This document shows positions 1 through 7,231 of a stretch of DNA of 46,665 nucleotides, in pieces. The DNA is from Flavobacteriia bacterium (lineage in GTDB: Bacteria; Bacteroidota; Bacteroidia; Flavobacteriales; Flavobacteriaceae), in NCBI GenBank assembly GCA_013298525.1, contig JAAFHW010000012.1, positions 1 to 46,665 on the forward strand, read 5' to 3'. The position numbers and the translations under genes are program-made. The first letter of the stretch is position 1. Every line of letters begins with the position of its first letter. A model generated the notes under the pieces. It ran no database searches. It saw only the letters and a list, made by a program, of their open reading frames with translations, and was not told the DNA's origin.

Positions 1-551
1 ATATCAGTTGCAAATTCTATCCAAGAACCTTTAAAAGGAATTACTCTGGCAGAATACAATTTAGTACCATTTGCATGGAATGATTGACCAAAGAAAACTC
101 CCGGAGAACGGTGTAATTGCGAAACTACTACACGCTCAGCACCATTTATAACAAATGTTCCGCTAGGCGTCATATAAGGAATCGTACCTAAATAAACGTC
201 TTGAACTATAGTTTCGAAATCCTCATGTTCAGGATCAGTACAATATAATTTAAGGCGTGCTTTAAGAGGTACACTATAAGTTAAACCTCTTTCGATACAC
301 TCTTGAATAGTGTAACGTGGTGGATCAACAAAGTAATCAAGGAATTCTAATACAAATTGGTTTCTTGTATCAGTAATTGGAAAATTTTCCATGAAGGTAT
401 TGTATAAACCTTCGTTGCCTCTTTCGTCAGATTTGGTTTCCAATTGGAAAAAATCTTGAAACGATTTAACCTGAACATCTAGAAAATCTGGATATTGAGG
501 AATATTTTTAGTAGAGGCAAAATTCAATCTTTCAGTCTGATTTGTTATCAT
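1..551 (-). CDS. rpoB: RNA polymerase beta subunit, N-terminal part (truncated by window edge)
   Basis: This is the 5' end of the gene for the beta subunit of RNA polymerase, about 183 codons; the rest lies outside the window. Translation from the ATG at 551 begins [13 protein letters not shown] and continues through typical beta-subunit N-terminal segments such as [34 protein letters not shown] and [20 protein letters not shown]. The last is the conserved stretch that leads into the beta lobe. It follows rplL, the usual rplKAJL-rpoBC order. No Shine-Dalgarno sequence precedes the start, as is normal in Bacteroidota. I see no strong TAnnTTTG promoter in the 247-bp gap to rplL, so read-through from the ribosomal protein genes is likely. 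Confidence 0.97.
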   Translation of the reverse strand, partial: MITNQTERLNFASTKNIPQYPDFLDVQVKSFQDFFQLETKSDERGNEGLYNTFMENFPITDTRNQFVLEFLDYFVDPPRYTIQECIERGLTYSVPLKARLKLYCTDPEHEDFETIVQDVYLGTIPYMTPSGTFVINGAERVVVSQLHRSPGVFFGQSFHANGTKLYSARVIPFKGSWIEFATD

Positions 552-713
552 CAATGGACAAAATTTTGATTAAAAAAAAGTAATTGTTTTGTGTAATGTA
601 TACTTTCTTTTATTATCAATACATCTTAAAAATAAACCAGTATCTGTAAATTTTCTTCTTCGTATTGACTAAAAGCTTTTTCGTATTTAAACTCTTTTAA
701 GATAACTTTTAGA

Positions 714-776
714 GTATAATTTTATTATACGAAAAATGGTTTAGGCCATTGAGCGGTTAAACTCAAGACCTAAACC
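714..776 (-). terminator. Hairpins between rplL and rpoB (attenuator-like)
   Basis: On the leftward transcript an 8-bp stem (738-745 with 769-776) carries an inner 5-bp stem (749-753 with 762-766). It is followed by a short, imperfect U-run (ATTTTTCG) and then a second perfect 7-bp hairpin (714-720 with 724-730). The tract is weaker than at the other terminators in this window, which suggests partial termination between rplL and rpoB. Escherichia coli has an attenuator at the same place. That function is inferred here. Confidence 0.55.
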
Positions 777-798
777 TTGTTCTAAAACTATGTTAGAG

Positions 799-1170
799 TT
801 ATTTTAACTCAACAACAGCTCCAGCTTCTTCTAAAGATTTTTTCAAACCTTCAGCTTCTTCTTTAGTAACACCTTCTTTAATATTAGCTGGAGCACCATC
901 TACCATATCTTTAGCTTCTTTCAATCCTAAACCAGTTAATTCTTTAACCGCTTTAACAACTGCTAATTTAGAAGCACCTGCGTCTTTTAATACTACAGTG
1001 AATTCTGTTTGCTCTTCAGCAGCACCAGCATCTCCACCACCAGCAGCAACTACTACAGCTGCAGCAGCTGGTTCGATACCATACTCATCTTTTAAAATTG
1101 TAGCTAAATCGTTAACTTCTTTTACAGTTAAGTTAACTAATTGTTCTGCGAATTGTTTCAAATCTGCCAT
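799..1170 (-). CDS. rplL: 50S ribosomal protein L7/L12
   Basis: Stalk protein bL12 (123 residues, normal length), which recruits translational GTPases to the ribosome. The N-terminal dimerisation segment (about residues 1-35) is followed by an Ala/Gly-rich hinge (about 36-50). The globular C-terminal domain contains [19 protein letters not shown] and [20 protein letters not shown], the conserved elongation-factor contact surface. It lies 54 bp downstream of rplJ, which encodes its anchoring partner L10. An Ala-rich open frame on the opposite strand is only the shadow of the hinge. Confidence 0.98.
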   Translation of the reverse strand: MADLKQFAEQLVNLTVKEVNDLATILKDEYGIEPAAAAVVVAAGGGDAGAAEEQTEFTVVLKDAGASKLAVVKAVKELTGLGLKEAKDMVDGAPANIKEGVTKEEAEGLKKSLEEAGAVVELK

Positions 1171-1224
1171 TTTTTCTATCGTTTAAAATGTTTTTAATTC
1201 TATTTTTGTTTACTTGTGCGCTAA

Positions 1225-1725
1225 TTATTCAGCTGCCTCACCTTTTTGTTCTGCATTATTTAATAAAGCAGAAATGATGCGTTTAGCTGGAGATTGAAGT
1301 AATCCAATGATTTCTCCAATAACTTCTTCTTTAGATTTAAGTGAAGCTAAGCTATCTAAAAGATTTTCTCCAATATATATTTCATTATTGATGAAAGCTC
1401 CTTTAAATTGTGGCTTATCTGATTTTTTTCTAAAGTCTTTAATTATTTTTGCTGGTGCGTTAGCAACATCAGAAATAAAGATTGATGAATTTCCTTTAAG
1501 AACTGAAGGTAAATCTCCATATTCCTTATCAGAAGCTTCCATAGCTTTTTCTAATAGAGTGTTTTTAACAACTTCTAATTTAATTCCAGCTTTAAAACAA
1601 GCTCTTCTTAAATTTGAAGTAGTGTCTGCATCTAATCCTGAAGTATCAGCAATATATACTATGTTTGCTTCAGCCAACTTTGCAGTTAAATCTTCTATCG
1701 CGATTGATTTTTCTTCTCTAGTCAT
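1225..1725 (-). CDS. rplJ: 50S ribosomal protein L10
   Basis: Stalk base protein uL10 (166 residues), which binds 23S rRNA and carries L7/L12 dimers on its C-terminal helix. The sequence opens MTREEKSIAIEDLTAKL, contains the conserved RRACFKAGIKLEVVKNTLL segment, and ends in a helical tail (RIISALLNNAEQKGEAAE) suited to binding L12. The gap to rplA is only 22 bp, so there is no room for the long L10 leader used for autoregulation in Escherichia coli; any feedback must act elsewhere. Confidence 0.97.
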   Translation of the reverse strand: MTREEKSIAIEDLTAKLAEANIVYIADTSGLDADTTSNLRRACFKAGIKLEVVKNTLLEKAMEASDKEYGDLPSVLKGNSSIFISDVANAPAKIIKDFRKKSDKPQFKGAFINNEIYIGENLLDSLASLKSKEEVIGEIIGLLQSPAKRIISALLNNAEQKGEAAE

Positions 1726-1747
1726 AATAAAATTTGTTAACTACCAA

Positions 1748-2437
1748 TTATACGGCTTTAGGATCTAAAGCTATAGCAGGACTCATTGTACTTGACAAGT
1801 GAATAGACTTGATGTAAGTACCTTTAGCTGCAGTTGGTTTTAATTTAAGTAATGTTTGAATAATTTCATGAGCGTTATCTACAATTTTATCAGCTTCGAA
1901 AGAAATTCTTCCAATACCTGCATGTACGATACCTGTTTTATCAACTTTAAAATCGATTTTACCAGCTTTTACTTCCGCAACAGCTTTACCAATTTCCATA
2001 GTTACAGTTCCTGTTTTAGGGTTCGGCATTAAACCTCTTGGACCTAAAACACGCCCTAATGGACCTAATTTACCCATGATAGCAGGCATAGTGATGATTA
2101 CATCAACATCTGTCCAACCATCTTTAATTTTTTGAAGGTAATCGTCTAAACCTACATAGTCAGCACCAGCTGCTTTAGCTTCTGCTTCTTTATCTGGAGT
2201 TACTAAAGCTAATACTTTAGTATCTTTACCAGTTCCATGAGGAAGAGTTACAACACCTCTTACCATTTGATTTGCTTTTCTAGGATCAACTCCAAGCTTA
2301 ACAGCAATATCTACAGACTCATCAAATTTTGCTGAAGCAACAACTTTCAATAAAGATGAAGCATCTTTAAGAGAATAAAGTTTGTTTTTTTCAATTTTTG
2401 AAGCAGCCTCTTTTTGTTTTTTTGTCAATTTTGCCAT
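1748..2437 (-). CDS. rplA: 50S ribosomal protein L1
   Basis: Large-subunit protein uL1 (229 residues, standard length), part of the mobile stalk at the E site and a classic translational repressor of its own mRNA. Recognisable blocks include [32 protein letters not shown] and [20 protein letters not shown]. It starts 8 bp after the rplK stop, so the two genes are transcribed and probably translated as a pair. Confidence 0.98.
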   Translation of the reverse strand: MAKLTKKQKEAASKIEKNKLYSLKDASSLLKVVASAKFDESVDIAVKLGVDPRKANQMVRGVVTLPHGTGKDTKVLALVTPDKEAEAKAAGADYVGLDDYLQKIKDGWTDVDVIITMPAIMGKLGPLGRVLGPRGLMPNPKTGTVTMEIGKAVAEVKAGKIDFKVDKTGIVHAGIGRISFEADKIVDNAHEIIQTLLKLKPTAAKGTYIKSIHLSSTMSPAIALDPKAV

Positions 2438-2445
2438 TTCTTACC

Positions 2446-2886
2446 TTATTTTAGAGGAGAATCTCCAGTTACAGTTATACCCATAGATCTAGCTGTTCCA
2501 GCAATCATGCTCATCGCTTTTTCAATTGTGAAAGCATTTAAATCAACCATCTTGTCTTCAGCAATAGCCTTAATTTGATCCCAAGTTACATTTGCAACTT
2601 TTTTTCTATTAGGCTGGCCTGAACCAGATTTCAATTTAGCAGCATCCAATAATTGAATAGCAGCAGGTGGAGTTTTTACAACAAAATCAAACGATTTGTC
2701 TTTATACACAGTAATTTGTACTGGTAAAACTTTGCCAGGTTGATCTTGAGTTCTAGCATTAAATTGCTTACAGAACTCCATGATGTTAACCCCAGCAGCT
2801 CCCAAAGCAGGTCCAACCGGTGGCGACGGGTTCGCAGCACCTCCCTTAACTTGTAGTTTAACTACTTTACTAATTTCTTTAGCCAT
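2446..2886 (-). CDS. rplK: 50S ribosomal protein L11
   Basis: Large-subunit protein uL11 (146 residues, as expected) of the GTPase-associated centre. The N-terminal domain shows the Pro-rich motif [20 protein letters not shown] that contacts the thiostrepton region of 23S rRNA. The C-terminal RNA-binding domain contains [20 protein letters not shown] and ends [15 protein letters not shown]. It is the first gene of the rplKAJL set after nusG, from which it is separated by 66 bp containing a possible leader hairpin. Confidence 0.98.
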   Translation of the reverse strand: MAKEISKVVKLQVKGGAANPSPPVGPALGAAGVNIMEFCKQFNARTQDQPGKVLPVQITVYKDKSFDFVVKTPPAAIQLLDAAKLKSGSGQPNRKKVANVTWDQIKAIAEDKMVDLNAFTIEKAMSMIAGTARSMGITVTGDSPLK

Positions 2887-2898
2887 TTCTTAAAAATT

Positions 2899-2946
2899 TT
2901 ACATCTCTCAATTGGAAGCGATTGATGCGGTTTAATATATATGTAA
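2899..2946 (-). promoter_or_regulatory. Possible L1-type leader hairpin upstream of rplK
   Basis: On the mRNA strand TTACAT (2946-2941) can pair with ATGTAA (2904-2899). Inside it TCAAT (2925-2921) can pair with ATTGA (2912-2908), giving two short helices separated by an asymmetric internal loop just before the rplK start. L1 is known to repress the rplKA mRNA by binding such a structure at this place. I see the pairing only and did not match a rigid L1-site consensus. Confidence 0.3.
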
Positions 2947-2952
2947 CAAAAA

Positions 2953-3504
2953 TTATACTTTTTCAACTTGCATAAAACTCAATTCAAGAGGTGTTCTTCT
3001 TCCGAAAATTTTCACCATAACCTCAAGTTTACGCTTTTCTTCATTTATTTTTTCAATAGTTCCGTTAAAACCATTGAAAGGTCCATCAATAACCTTAATT
3101 GTTTCATTAATTTTGAATGGAATAGATTGTGTATCAACATTAACAGCCAATTCATCAACCTTACCTAACATTCTGTTTACTTCTGACAATCTCAATGGAA
3201 CTGGATCACCTCCTTTTACCTCTCCCAAAAATCCAATTACTCCAGTAATTGACTTAATAATGTGAGGTATTTCACCTGTAAGATTTGCTTCAATCATTAC
3301 ATAGCCAGGAAAATAAACTTTATCTTTAGAAATCTTTTTTCCATCACGAACTTGAACAACTTTTTCAGTAGGAACAAGAACTTGTGAAATATAATCACTC
3401 ATTCCAAGTCTGCTAATCTCAGTTTCAATATAGGCTTTTACCTTATTTTCCTGACCACTTACAGCTCTTACTACGTACCATTTTTTCACACTATTATCAG
3501 CCAT
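2953..3504 (-). CDS. nusG: Transcription termination/antitermination factor NusG
   Basis: NusG (183 residues, normal length) binds RNA polymerase, modulates pausing and couples transcription to Rho or the ribosome. The NGN domain begins VKKWYVVRAVSGQENKVKAY and includes KVYFPGYVMIEANLTGE (about residues 60-77). The KOW domain lies near 132-183 with IKVIDGPFNGFNGTIEKI. It starts 9 bp after secE, the standard secE-nusG arrangement. Confidence 0.98.
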   Translation of the reverse strand: MADNSVKKWYVVRAVSGQENKVKAYIETEISRLGMSDYISQVLVPTEKVVQVRDGKKISKDKVYFPGYVMIEANLTGEIPHIIKSITGVIGFLGEVKGGDPVPLRLSEVNRMLGKVDELAVNVDTQSIPFKINETIKVIDGPFNGFNGTIEKINEEKRKLEVMVKIFGRRTPLELSFMQVEKV

Positions 3505-3513
3505 GGTAAAATA

Positions 3514-3711
3514 TTATCCTTTTATCAATTTAAAAAATCCAGCAATTGCTCTAGAACAAAGTTCATCAACTCCCCAAGTAGCCAAAGCAAATAGAATTGA
3601 AAAAAGAGCAACAATAATAGTTAATCTTTGCACTTCAGCCCATTCTGGCCAAGTTACATTTGACTTCAACTCTTCAAATGCTTCTGAAAAATAATTTAAT
3701 ACTTTTGACAT
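3514..3711 (-). CDS. secE: Preprotein translocase subunit SecE
   Basis: Small SecE of 65 residues with a single membrane segment (about TIIVALFSILFALATWGVDE), the minimal form that clamps SecY in the translocon. The amphipathic N-terminus (MSKVLNYFSEAFEELKSNV, then TWPEWAEV) is the family signature. I chose the ATG at 3711. An in-frame extension to 3762 would run into tRNA-Trp, and its extra residues are a translation of the tRNA. The mature tRNA end is only 21 bp upstream, so tRNA-Trp and secE probably share a transcript. Confidence 0.95.
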   Translation of the reverse strand: MSKVLNYFSEAFEELKSNVTWPEWAEVQRLTIIVALFSILFALATWGVDELCSRAIAGFFKLIKG

Positions 3712-3732
3712 AATAATGTATTTATTTTTTTG

Positions 3733-3803
3733 CACGGGCGGAGGGATTCGAACCCCCATCAACGGTTTTGGAGACCGCTATTCTACCCTTGAACTACGCC
3801 CGT
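3733..3803 (-). tRNA. tRNA-Trp (anticodon CCA)
   Basis: A 71-nt cloverleaf on the minus strand with acceptor ACGGGCG/CGCCCGT, anticodon loop CTCCAAA (anticodon CCA), T-arm GGGGG-TTCGAAT-CCCTC with one G-U pair, and discriminator G. The 3' CCA is not encoded. It lies between tuf and secE, a common position for tRNA-Trp in bacteria. Confidence 0.97.
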
Positions 3804-3809
3804 TTCATT

Positions 3810-3841
3810 AAAAACCAGTGTCGTTAAAAAAACGACACTGG
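3810..3841 (-). terminator. Intrinsic terminator after tuf
   Basis: A perfect 11-bp stem (3815-3825 with 3831-3841) is followed on the leftward transcript by TTTTT. It lies 20 bp past the tuf stop and only about 6 nt before the 5' end of tRNA-Trp. Expression of tRNA-Trp-secE-nusG therefore needs read-through or a promoter inside tuf. Confidence 0.8.
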
Positions 3842-3860
3842 CTCTTTATTTATTTTGAAA

Positions 3861-5048
3861 TTATTCTACGATTTCAGTTACTTGACCAGCACCAACTGTT
3901 CTACCACCTTCACGGATAGCGAAACGTAAACCTACGTTCATTGCAATTGGGCTTAATAAAGCTACATCAATAGTTAAGTTATCACCTGGCATTACCATCT
4001 CTACACCTGCTGGTAAAGAAATAACTCCTGTTACGTCAGTTGTACGAACGTAGAACTGTGGACGGTAGTTATTGTGGAATGGTGTGTGACGACCACCTTC
4101 TTCTTTTTTCAAGATATAAACCTCAGCTTTAAATTTAGCGTGTGGTTTTACAGATCCTGGCTTAACAATAACCATTCCTCTTTTGATATCTTCTTTAGCA
4201 ACACCTCTTAACAAGATACCTGCGTTATCTCCAGCCTCACCTCTATCAAGGATTTGACGGAACATTTCGATACCTGTAATAGTTGAAGTTAATTTTTCAG
4301 CACCCATACCGATGATTTCAACTGGATCTCCTGTATTACAAACTCCTGTTTCGATACGACCTGTAGCAACAGTTCCACGACCAGTAATTGTAAATACATC
4401 CTCAACTGGCATCAAGAATGGTTTTTCAGTATCACGGATTGGTTCTTCAATCCAGTTATCAACCGCTTCCATTAATTCAATAATTTTTGGAACCCAGTTT
4501 GGATCATTATTTAATCCTCCTAAAGCTGAACCTTGAACTACAGGACCATTATCTCCATCATATTCGTAGAAAGATAATAAATCTCTGATTTCCATTTCAA
4601 CTAATTCTAGTAATTCCGCGTCATCAACCATATCCACTTTATTCATGAATACAACAATTCTTGGAATACCTACTTGACGTCCTAAAAGGATGTGCTCACG
4701 TGTTTGTGGCATTGGTCCGTCTGTAGCAGCAACTACTAAGATAGCACCATCCATTTGAGCAGCTCCTGTAACCATGTTCTTAACGTAATCCGCGTGACCT
4801 GGACAGTCAACGTGTGCGTAGTGACGGTTAGCAGTTTCATATTCTACGTGAGACGTATTAATAGTAATACCTCTTTCTTTTTCTTCAGGTGCATTATCAA
4901 TTTGATCAAATGATTTTGCTTGACAGTAACCAGCATCAGATAATACTTTCGTGATTGCTGCTGTTAAAGTTGTTTTACCGTGATCCACGTGTCCGATCGT
5001 ACCAATATTTAAGTGTGGTTTCGAACGGTTAAAGGTTTCTTTTGCCAT
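3861..5048 (-). CDS. tuf: Elongation factor Tu
   Basis: EF-Tu (395 residues, standard) delivers aminoacyl-tRNA to the ribosome as a GTP complex. The GTPase domain has P-loop [10 protein letters not shown] (about residues 18-27), the switch I ending [25 protein letters not shown] and the guanine motif NKVDM. Domain 2 begins near [20 protein letters not shown], and domain 3 carries [24 protein letters not shown]. Three tRNA genes lie directly upstream, and no promoter motif is visible in the 57-bp gap, so tuf is probably expressed from the tRNA promoter near 5441-5470. A terminator follows. Confidence 0.99.
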   Translation of the reverse strand: MAKETFNRSKPHLNIGTIGHVDHGKTTLTAAITKVLSDAGYCQAKSFDQIDNAPEEKERGITINTSHVEYETANRHYAHVDCPGHADYVKNMVTGAAQMDGAILVVAATDGPMPQTREHILLGRQVGIPRIVVFMNKVDMVDDAELLELVEMEIRDLLSFYEYDGDNGPVVQGSALGGLNNDPNWVPKIIELMEAVDNWIEEPIRDTEKPFLMPVEDVFTITGRGTVATGRIETGVCNTGDPVEIIGMGAEKLTSTITGIEMFRQILDRGEAGDNAGILLRGVAKEDIKRGMVIVKPGSVKPHAKFKAEVYILKKEEGGRHTPFHNNYRPQFYVRTTDVTGVISLPAGVEMVMPGDNLTIDVALLSPIAMNVGLRFAIREGGRTVGAGQVTEIVE

Positions 5049-5105
5049 TTTACTTAATTTTTAATCTTAGTTATATATTTATTAGTGTTCAAATTTTCAA
5101 TTTTG

Positions 5106-5177
5106 AGCCAACTACGGGAATTGAACCCGTGACCTCTTCCTTACCAAGGAAGCACTCTACCCCTGAGCTAAGTCGGC
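5106..5177 (-). tRNA. tRNA-Thr (anticodon GGU)
   Basis: A 72-nt cloverleaf on the minus strand: acceptor GCCGACT/AGTTGGC (one G-U pair), anticodon stem-loop CTTCC-TTGGTAA-GGAAG with anticodon GGT, and T-arm ACGGG-TTCAATT-CCCGT. It is the last tRNA before tuf, matching thrT next to tufB in Escherichia coli. Confidence 0.97.
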
Positions 5178-5218
5178 AGAGTTTTTTTTATTCATTCAAG
5201 CAAAAACTCTTGAATTTG

Positions 5219-5300
<82 letters not shown>

Positions 5301-5328
5301 AAACCATTATTATTCAATACCTTAAAAG

Positions 5329-5402
5329 AGCCGGCGGAGGGACTCGAACCCACGACCTGCTGATTACAAATCAGCTGCTCTAGCCAACTGAGCTACGCTG
5401 GC
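5329..5402 (-). tRNA. tRNA-Thr (anticodon UGU)
   Basis: A 74-nt tRNA with anticodon stem-loop GCTGA-TTTGTAA-TCAGC (anticodon TGT). It is first in the tRNA-tuf transcript. Two pairs look broken: acceptor position 4-69 is A-C (GCCAGCG against CGCCGGC), and the second T-stem pair is U-U (GTGGG against CCCTC). The fold is otherwise complete. Confidence 0.93.
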
Positions 5403-5410
5403 AATATCAA

Positions 5411-5439
5411 TAAAAAAAGTCCGCTATTTCTAACGGACT
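5411..5439 (-). terminator. Terminator hairpin after hpf
   Basis: On the minus strand AGTCCG pairs with CGGACT (5434-5439 with 5418-5423). The stem extends to about 9 bp closing a GAAA loop and is followed by seven T residues (5412-5418). It lies 54 bp after the hpf stop and only 8 nt before tRNA-Thr(UGU), inside or downstream of the predicted tRNA-tuf start site. Confidence 0.7.
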
Positions 5440-5440
5440 G

Positions 5441-5470
5441 CAAATGTAGGCATTTTATTTTTTAATCAAA
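5441..5470 (-). promoter_or_regulatory. Promoter of the tRNA-Thr/Tyr/Thr-tuf operon
   Basis: The minus strand shows TTTG (5470-5467), an 18-bp spacer and TACATTTG (5448-5441). This is a full match to the Bacteroidota housekeeping promoter (TTTG, about 19 bp, TAnnTTTG). It is the only good match upstream of the three tRNA genes and tuf. Transcription should start around 5434-5437. Confidence 0.7.
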
Positions 5471-5492
5471 ATATTTTTTATAAAAATTTTAA

Positions 5493-5795
5493 TTAAATAT
5501 GAGTTCTAATTTTTTCTTTTCTTTTTACCAATAATCGTTCTAAAGATTCTGCTGATAATTCAACGGCTTCTTCAAAAGTTTTGCATTGTTTTTTTACTAA
5601 AAAATCATCTCCAGGAACGTGAATTTTTACTTCAACAATTTTATTTTCTTTATCACTTGTATTTTCAACTTTCAAAAAAACATCTGAAGAAACAATTTTA
5701 TCATAATACTTTTCCAATTTATCCATTCTTAGTTGAATAAAATCTATTAGCTTTCTATCAACTGTAAAATTTACTGCATTTACATTTACCTTCAT
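5493..5795 (-). CDS. hpf: Ribosome hibernation promoting factor (short HPF/RaiA type)
   Basis: A 100-residue protein of the HPF/YfiA family, which binds the small subunit near the decoding centre and inactivates ribosomes in stationary phase. The full beta-alpha-beta-beta-beta-alpha fold length is present: MKVNVNAVNFTVDRKLIDFI at the start, KIVEVKIHVPGDDFLVKK in the middle and a basic end (LLVKRKEKIRTHI). It lacks the C-terminal dimerisation domain of long HPF. It follows the recombinase gene by 31 bp and is probably co-transcribed with it. Confidence 0.93.
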   Translation of the reverse strand: MKVNVNAVNFTVDRKLIDFIQLRMDKLEKYYDKIVSSDVFLKVENTSDKENKIVEVKIHVPGDDFLVKKQCKTFEEAVELSAESLERLLVKRKEKIRTHI

Positions 5796-5826
5796 AATTT
5801 TTAAAATTAATGGTTACACTTTTAAT

Positions 5827-6720
5827 TTATTTTTGATTCCTTGGATGCGAATTCCCATACACTTTTTTCAACTCTGCCAAACTATTATGAGTATATACTT
5901 GAGTAGAAGCCAAACTTGAATGACCTAATAACTCTTTTACAGAATTTAAATCTGCTCCATTGTTTAACAAATGAGTTGCAAATGTATGACGTAATATATG
6001 CGGACTCCTTTTTACCTTCTCAGAAACATTACTAAAGTAATAATTTATTAATCGATATACAAACGAATCATTTAATTTAACTCCTTTTAACATTAAAAAA
6101 AAATGTTCCTTATCTTTAATCACCTCAATTTTAGTTCTTTCTAATAAATAACTTCTGATTTGTTTAGATATAATTGGCAAAATTGGAAGAATTCTTTCTT
6201 TGTTTCTTTTTCCTAATACTTTTAGCGTATTGCTCGATAAATCAACATTTTGCATTTTTAAATCGATTAGTTCTACTCTTCTTATGCCTGTTGTATAAAA
6301 AAGGTCTATTATCAATTTATCTCTAATTCCGTCAAATCCTTCTGGATAAGTAAGCTGATTTAGAACTTGATCAAGTTCTTTTTCGGAAAATGGAATTTGA
6401 ATTTTTTTTGGTGTTTTTAATGATTTGTGTTTTAAAAGTGGGCTATTTTCTATTTGTTTTGTTTTTAATAAAAACTTGTAGAATGATTTTAAGGAAGAAA
6501 TTTTTCTGTTTACCGAACTATTAGAAATATCATTATCGACCATTGATACTATCCAGCTTCTAATCATACTGTAATTTACATCTTCCAGTTTTTCGGTATC
6601 AAAATTTTCAATTAAAAATTCTTGAAAAAAAACCAAATCATTTACATAAGCATTGACTGTATGTAAAGAATAATTCTTTTCTAGTTGAAGATAGTCTTGA
6701 AATGCTTTTAAGTTATTCAT
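5827..6720 (-). CDS. xerC: Tyrosine recombinase XerC-like
   Basis: Site-specific recombinase (297 residues) of the XerC/XerD type that resolves chromosome dimers. The N-terminal SAM-like core-binding domain (about 1-90) contains NYSLHTVNAYVNDLVFF. The catalytic domain shows the Arg of TGIRRVEL (about R147), a Lys in LGKRNKER (about K171), H241 and R244 in SPHILRHTFATH, H267 in LLGHSS and nucleophile Y276 in QVYTH. No integrase-type neighbours or attachment sites are visible, so a housekeeping role is more likely than a mobile one. XerC rather than XerD is a best guess. Confidence 0.92.
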   Translation of the reverse strand: MNNLKAFQDYLQLEKNYSLHTVNAYVNDLVFFQEFLIENFDTEKLEDVNYSMIRSWIVSMVDNDISNSSVNRKISSLKSFYKFLLKTKQIENSPLLKHKSLKTPKKIQIPFSEKELDQVLNQLTYPEGFDGIRDKLIIDLFYTTGIRRVELIDLKMQNVDLSSNTLKVLGKRNKERILPILPIISKQIRSYLLERTKIEVIKDKEHFFLMLKGVKLNDSFVYRLINYYFSNVSEKVKRSPHILRHTFATHLLNNGADLNSVKELLGHSSLASTQVYTHNSLAELKKVYGNSHPRNQK

Positions 6721-6740
6721 TAATGATTAGGGATTTGAAA

Positions 6741-6790
6741 AATAAAAAACCGCTAGTAACAAAGTTATGAAACTTTATTGACTAGCGGTT
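6741..6790 (-). terminator. Terminator after rpsU
   Basis: A perfect 10-bp outer stem (6748-6757 with 6781-6790) encloses an inner 6-bp stem (6761-6766 with 6771-6776). It is followed on the minus strand by a T-rich tract. It lies 22 bp past the rpsU stop. Confidence 0.85.
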
Positions 6791-6812
6791 GTATTTTTAT
6801 TCTAAAAATTAA

Positions 6813-7007
6813 TTAACTTTCTAATGAGTCTCTTAAGTTTTGAATATACGCTGCTTTTTGAACTTGTGCTCTTTTAACAACAGAAGGTTTTATGAAAGCT
6901 TGACGTGCACGTAACTGACGAACAGTTCCTGTTTTATCAAATTTTCTTTTATAGCGCTTTAATGCTCTATCGATATTTTCTCCGTCTTTAATTGGTATAA
7001 TTAACAT
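6813..7007 (-). CDS. rpsU: 30S ribosomal protein S21
   Basis: bS21 of 64 residues: MLIIPIKDGENIDRALKRYK, then a basic helical region with QLRARQAFIKPSVVKR, ending AAYIQNLRDSLES. In Bacteroidota ribosomes bS21, with bS18 and bS6, holds the 3' end of 16S rRNA and hides the anti-Shine-Dalgarno sequence. A Tyr is present at residue 54, in the C-terminal part thought to contact that RNA. This gene is the one clear exception in the window to the absence of Shine-Dalgarno sequences, which fits translational autoregulation by bS21 availability. It is monocistronic, with its own promoter motif and terminator. Confidence 0.97.
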   Translation of the reverse strand: MLIIPIKDGENIDRALKRYKRKFDKTGTVRQLRARQAFIKPSVVKRAQVQKAAYIQNLRDSLES

Positions 7008-7014
7008 AATCTAG

Positions 7015-7026
7015 ACACCTCCTCTC
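7015..7026 (-). promoter_or_regulatory. Strong Shine-Dalgarno sequence of rpsU
   Basis: The minus strand reads GAGAGGAGGTGT upstream of the rpsU ATG. AGGAGGTG (7023-7016) fully complements the 16S anti-Shine-Dalgarno region with about 8 nt to the start codon. I saw no comparable AGGAGG element next to any other start codon in this window. In Bacteroidota most ribosomes have this interaction blocked, so the site probably selects ribosomes lacking bS21. Confidence 0.9.
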
Positions 7027-7037
7027 ATTTAGTGGTG

Positions 7038-7045
7038 CAAAAGTA
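7038..7045 (-). promoter_or_regulatory. -7 promoter element of rpsU
   Basis: TACTTTTG on the minus strand matches TAnnTTTG. A weak upstream box, TTTC, lies 18 bp further up (7067-7064). The predicted transcript starts about 7030, leaving a short leader that contains the Shine-Dalgarno sequence. Confidence 0.55.
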
Positions 7046-7134
7046 GTATTATTTTTGATATCTGAAATAGAATTGTGTATTTTTTTTAGCCCAGATAGAA
7101 ACGGTTATCCTTTTTTGATAAAATTGTAGTTTTT

Positions 7135-7224
7135 CATATATGTAAAATTTATTTGTTAGCGGTCATATATGGTATCGCCTTTTTATTTATTGGTGTTTGC
7201 AAGCAAACTCGTGTTTATGGCGAT
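7135..7224 (-). repeat. Structured dispersed element, copy A
   Basis: Read on the minus strand this block can form helix P1 (ATCGCC 7224-7219 with GGCGAT 7179-7174) enclosing hairpin P2 (GTTTGC 7208-7203 with GCAAAC 7200-7195). Helix P3 follows, made of two CATATATG palindromes (7171-7164 and 7142-7135). The same architecture and much of the sequence recur at 14096-14188 with compensating differences. The P3 strand ends in an ATG at 7137 opening a 10-codon frame (MKNYNFIKKG, stop at 7105). No promoter is visible upstream of this copy, and a terminator precedes it, so it may be a silent or decayed copy. The 331-bp gap between rpsU and the acyl-CoA dehydrogenase gene contains otherwise only that terminator and the rpsU signals. 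Confidence 0.7.
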
Positions 7225-7231
7225 TTCTTAT

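Noticed and set aside
998..1186. Ala/Pro-rich plus-strand frame opposite rplL
   Set aside because: Shadow of the Ala-rich hinge of L7/L12 on the other strand.
3712..3762. Longer start for SecE
   Set aside because: The extra 17 codons overlap tRNA-Trp; the ATG at 3711 gives a normal SecE.
5827..6720. XerC-like gene as integrase of a mobile element
   Set aside because: No attachment-site repeats, excision gene or foreign cargo nearby; the neighbours are housekeeping genes.
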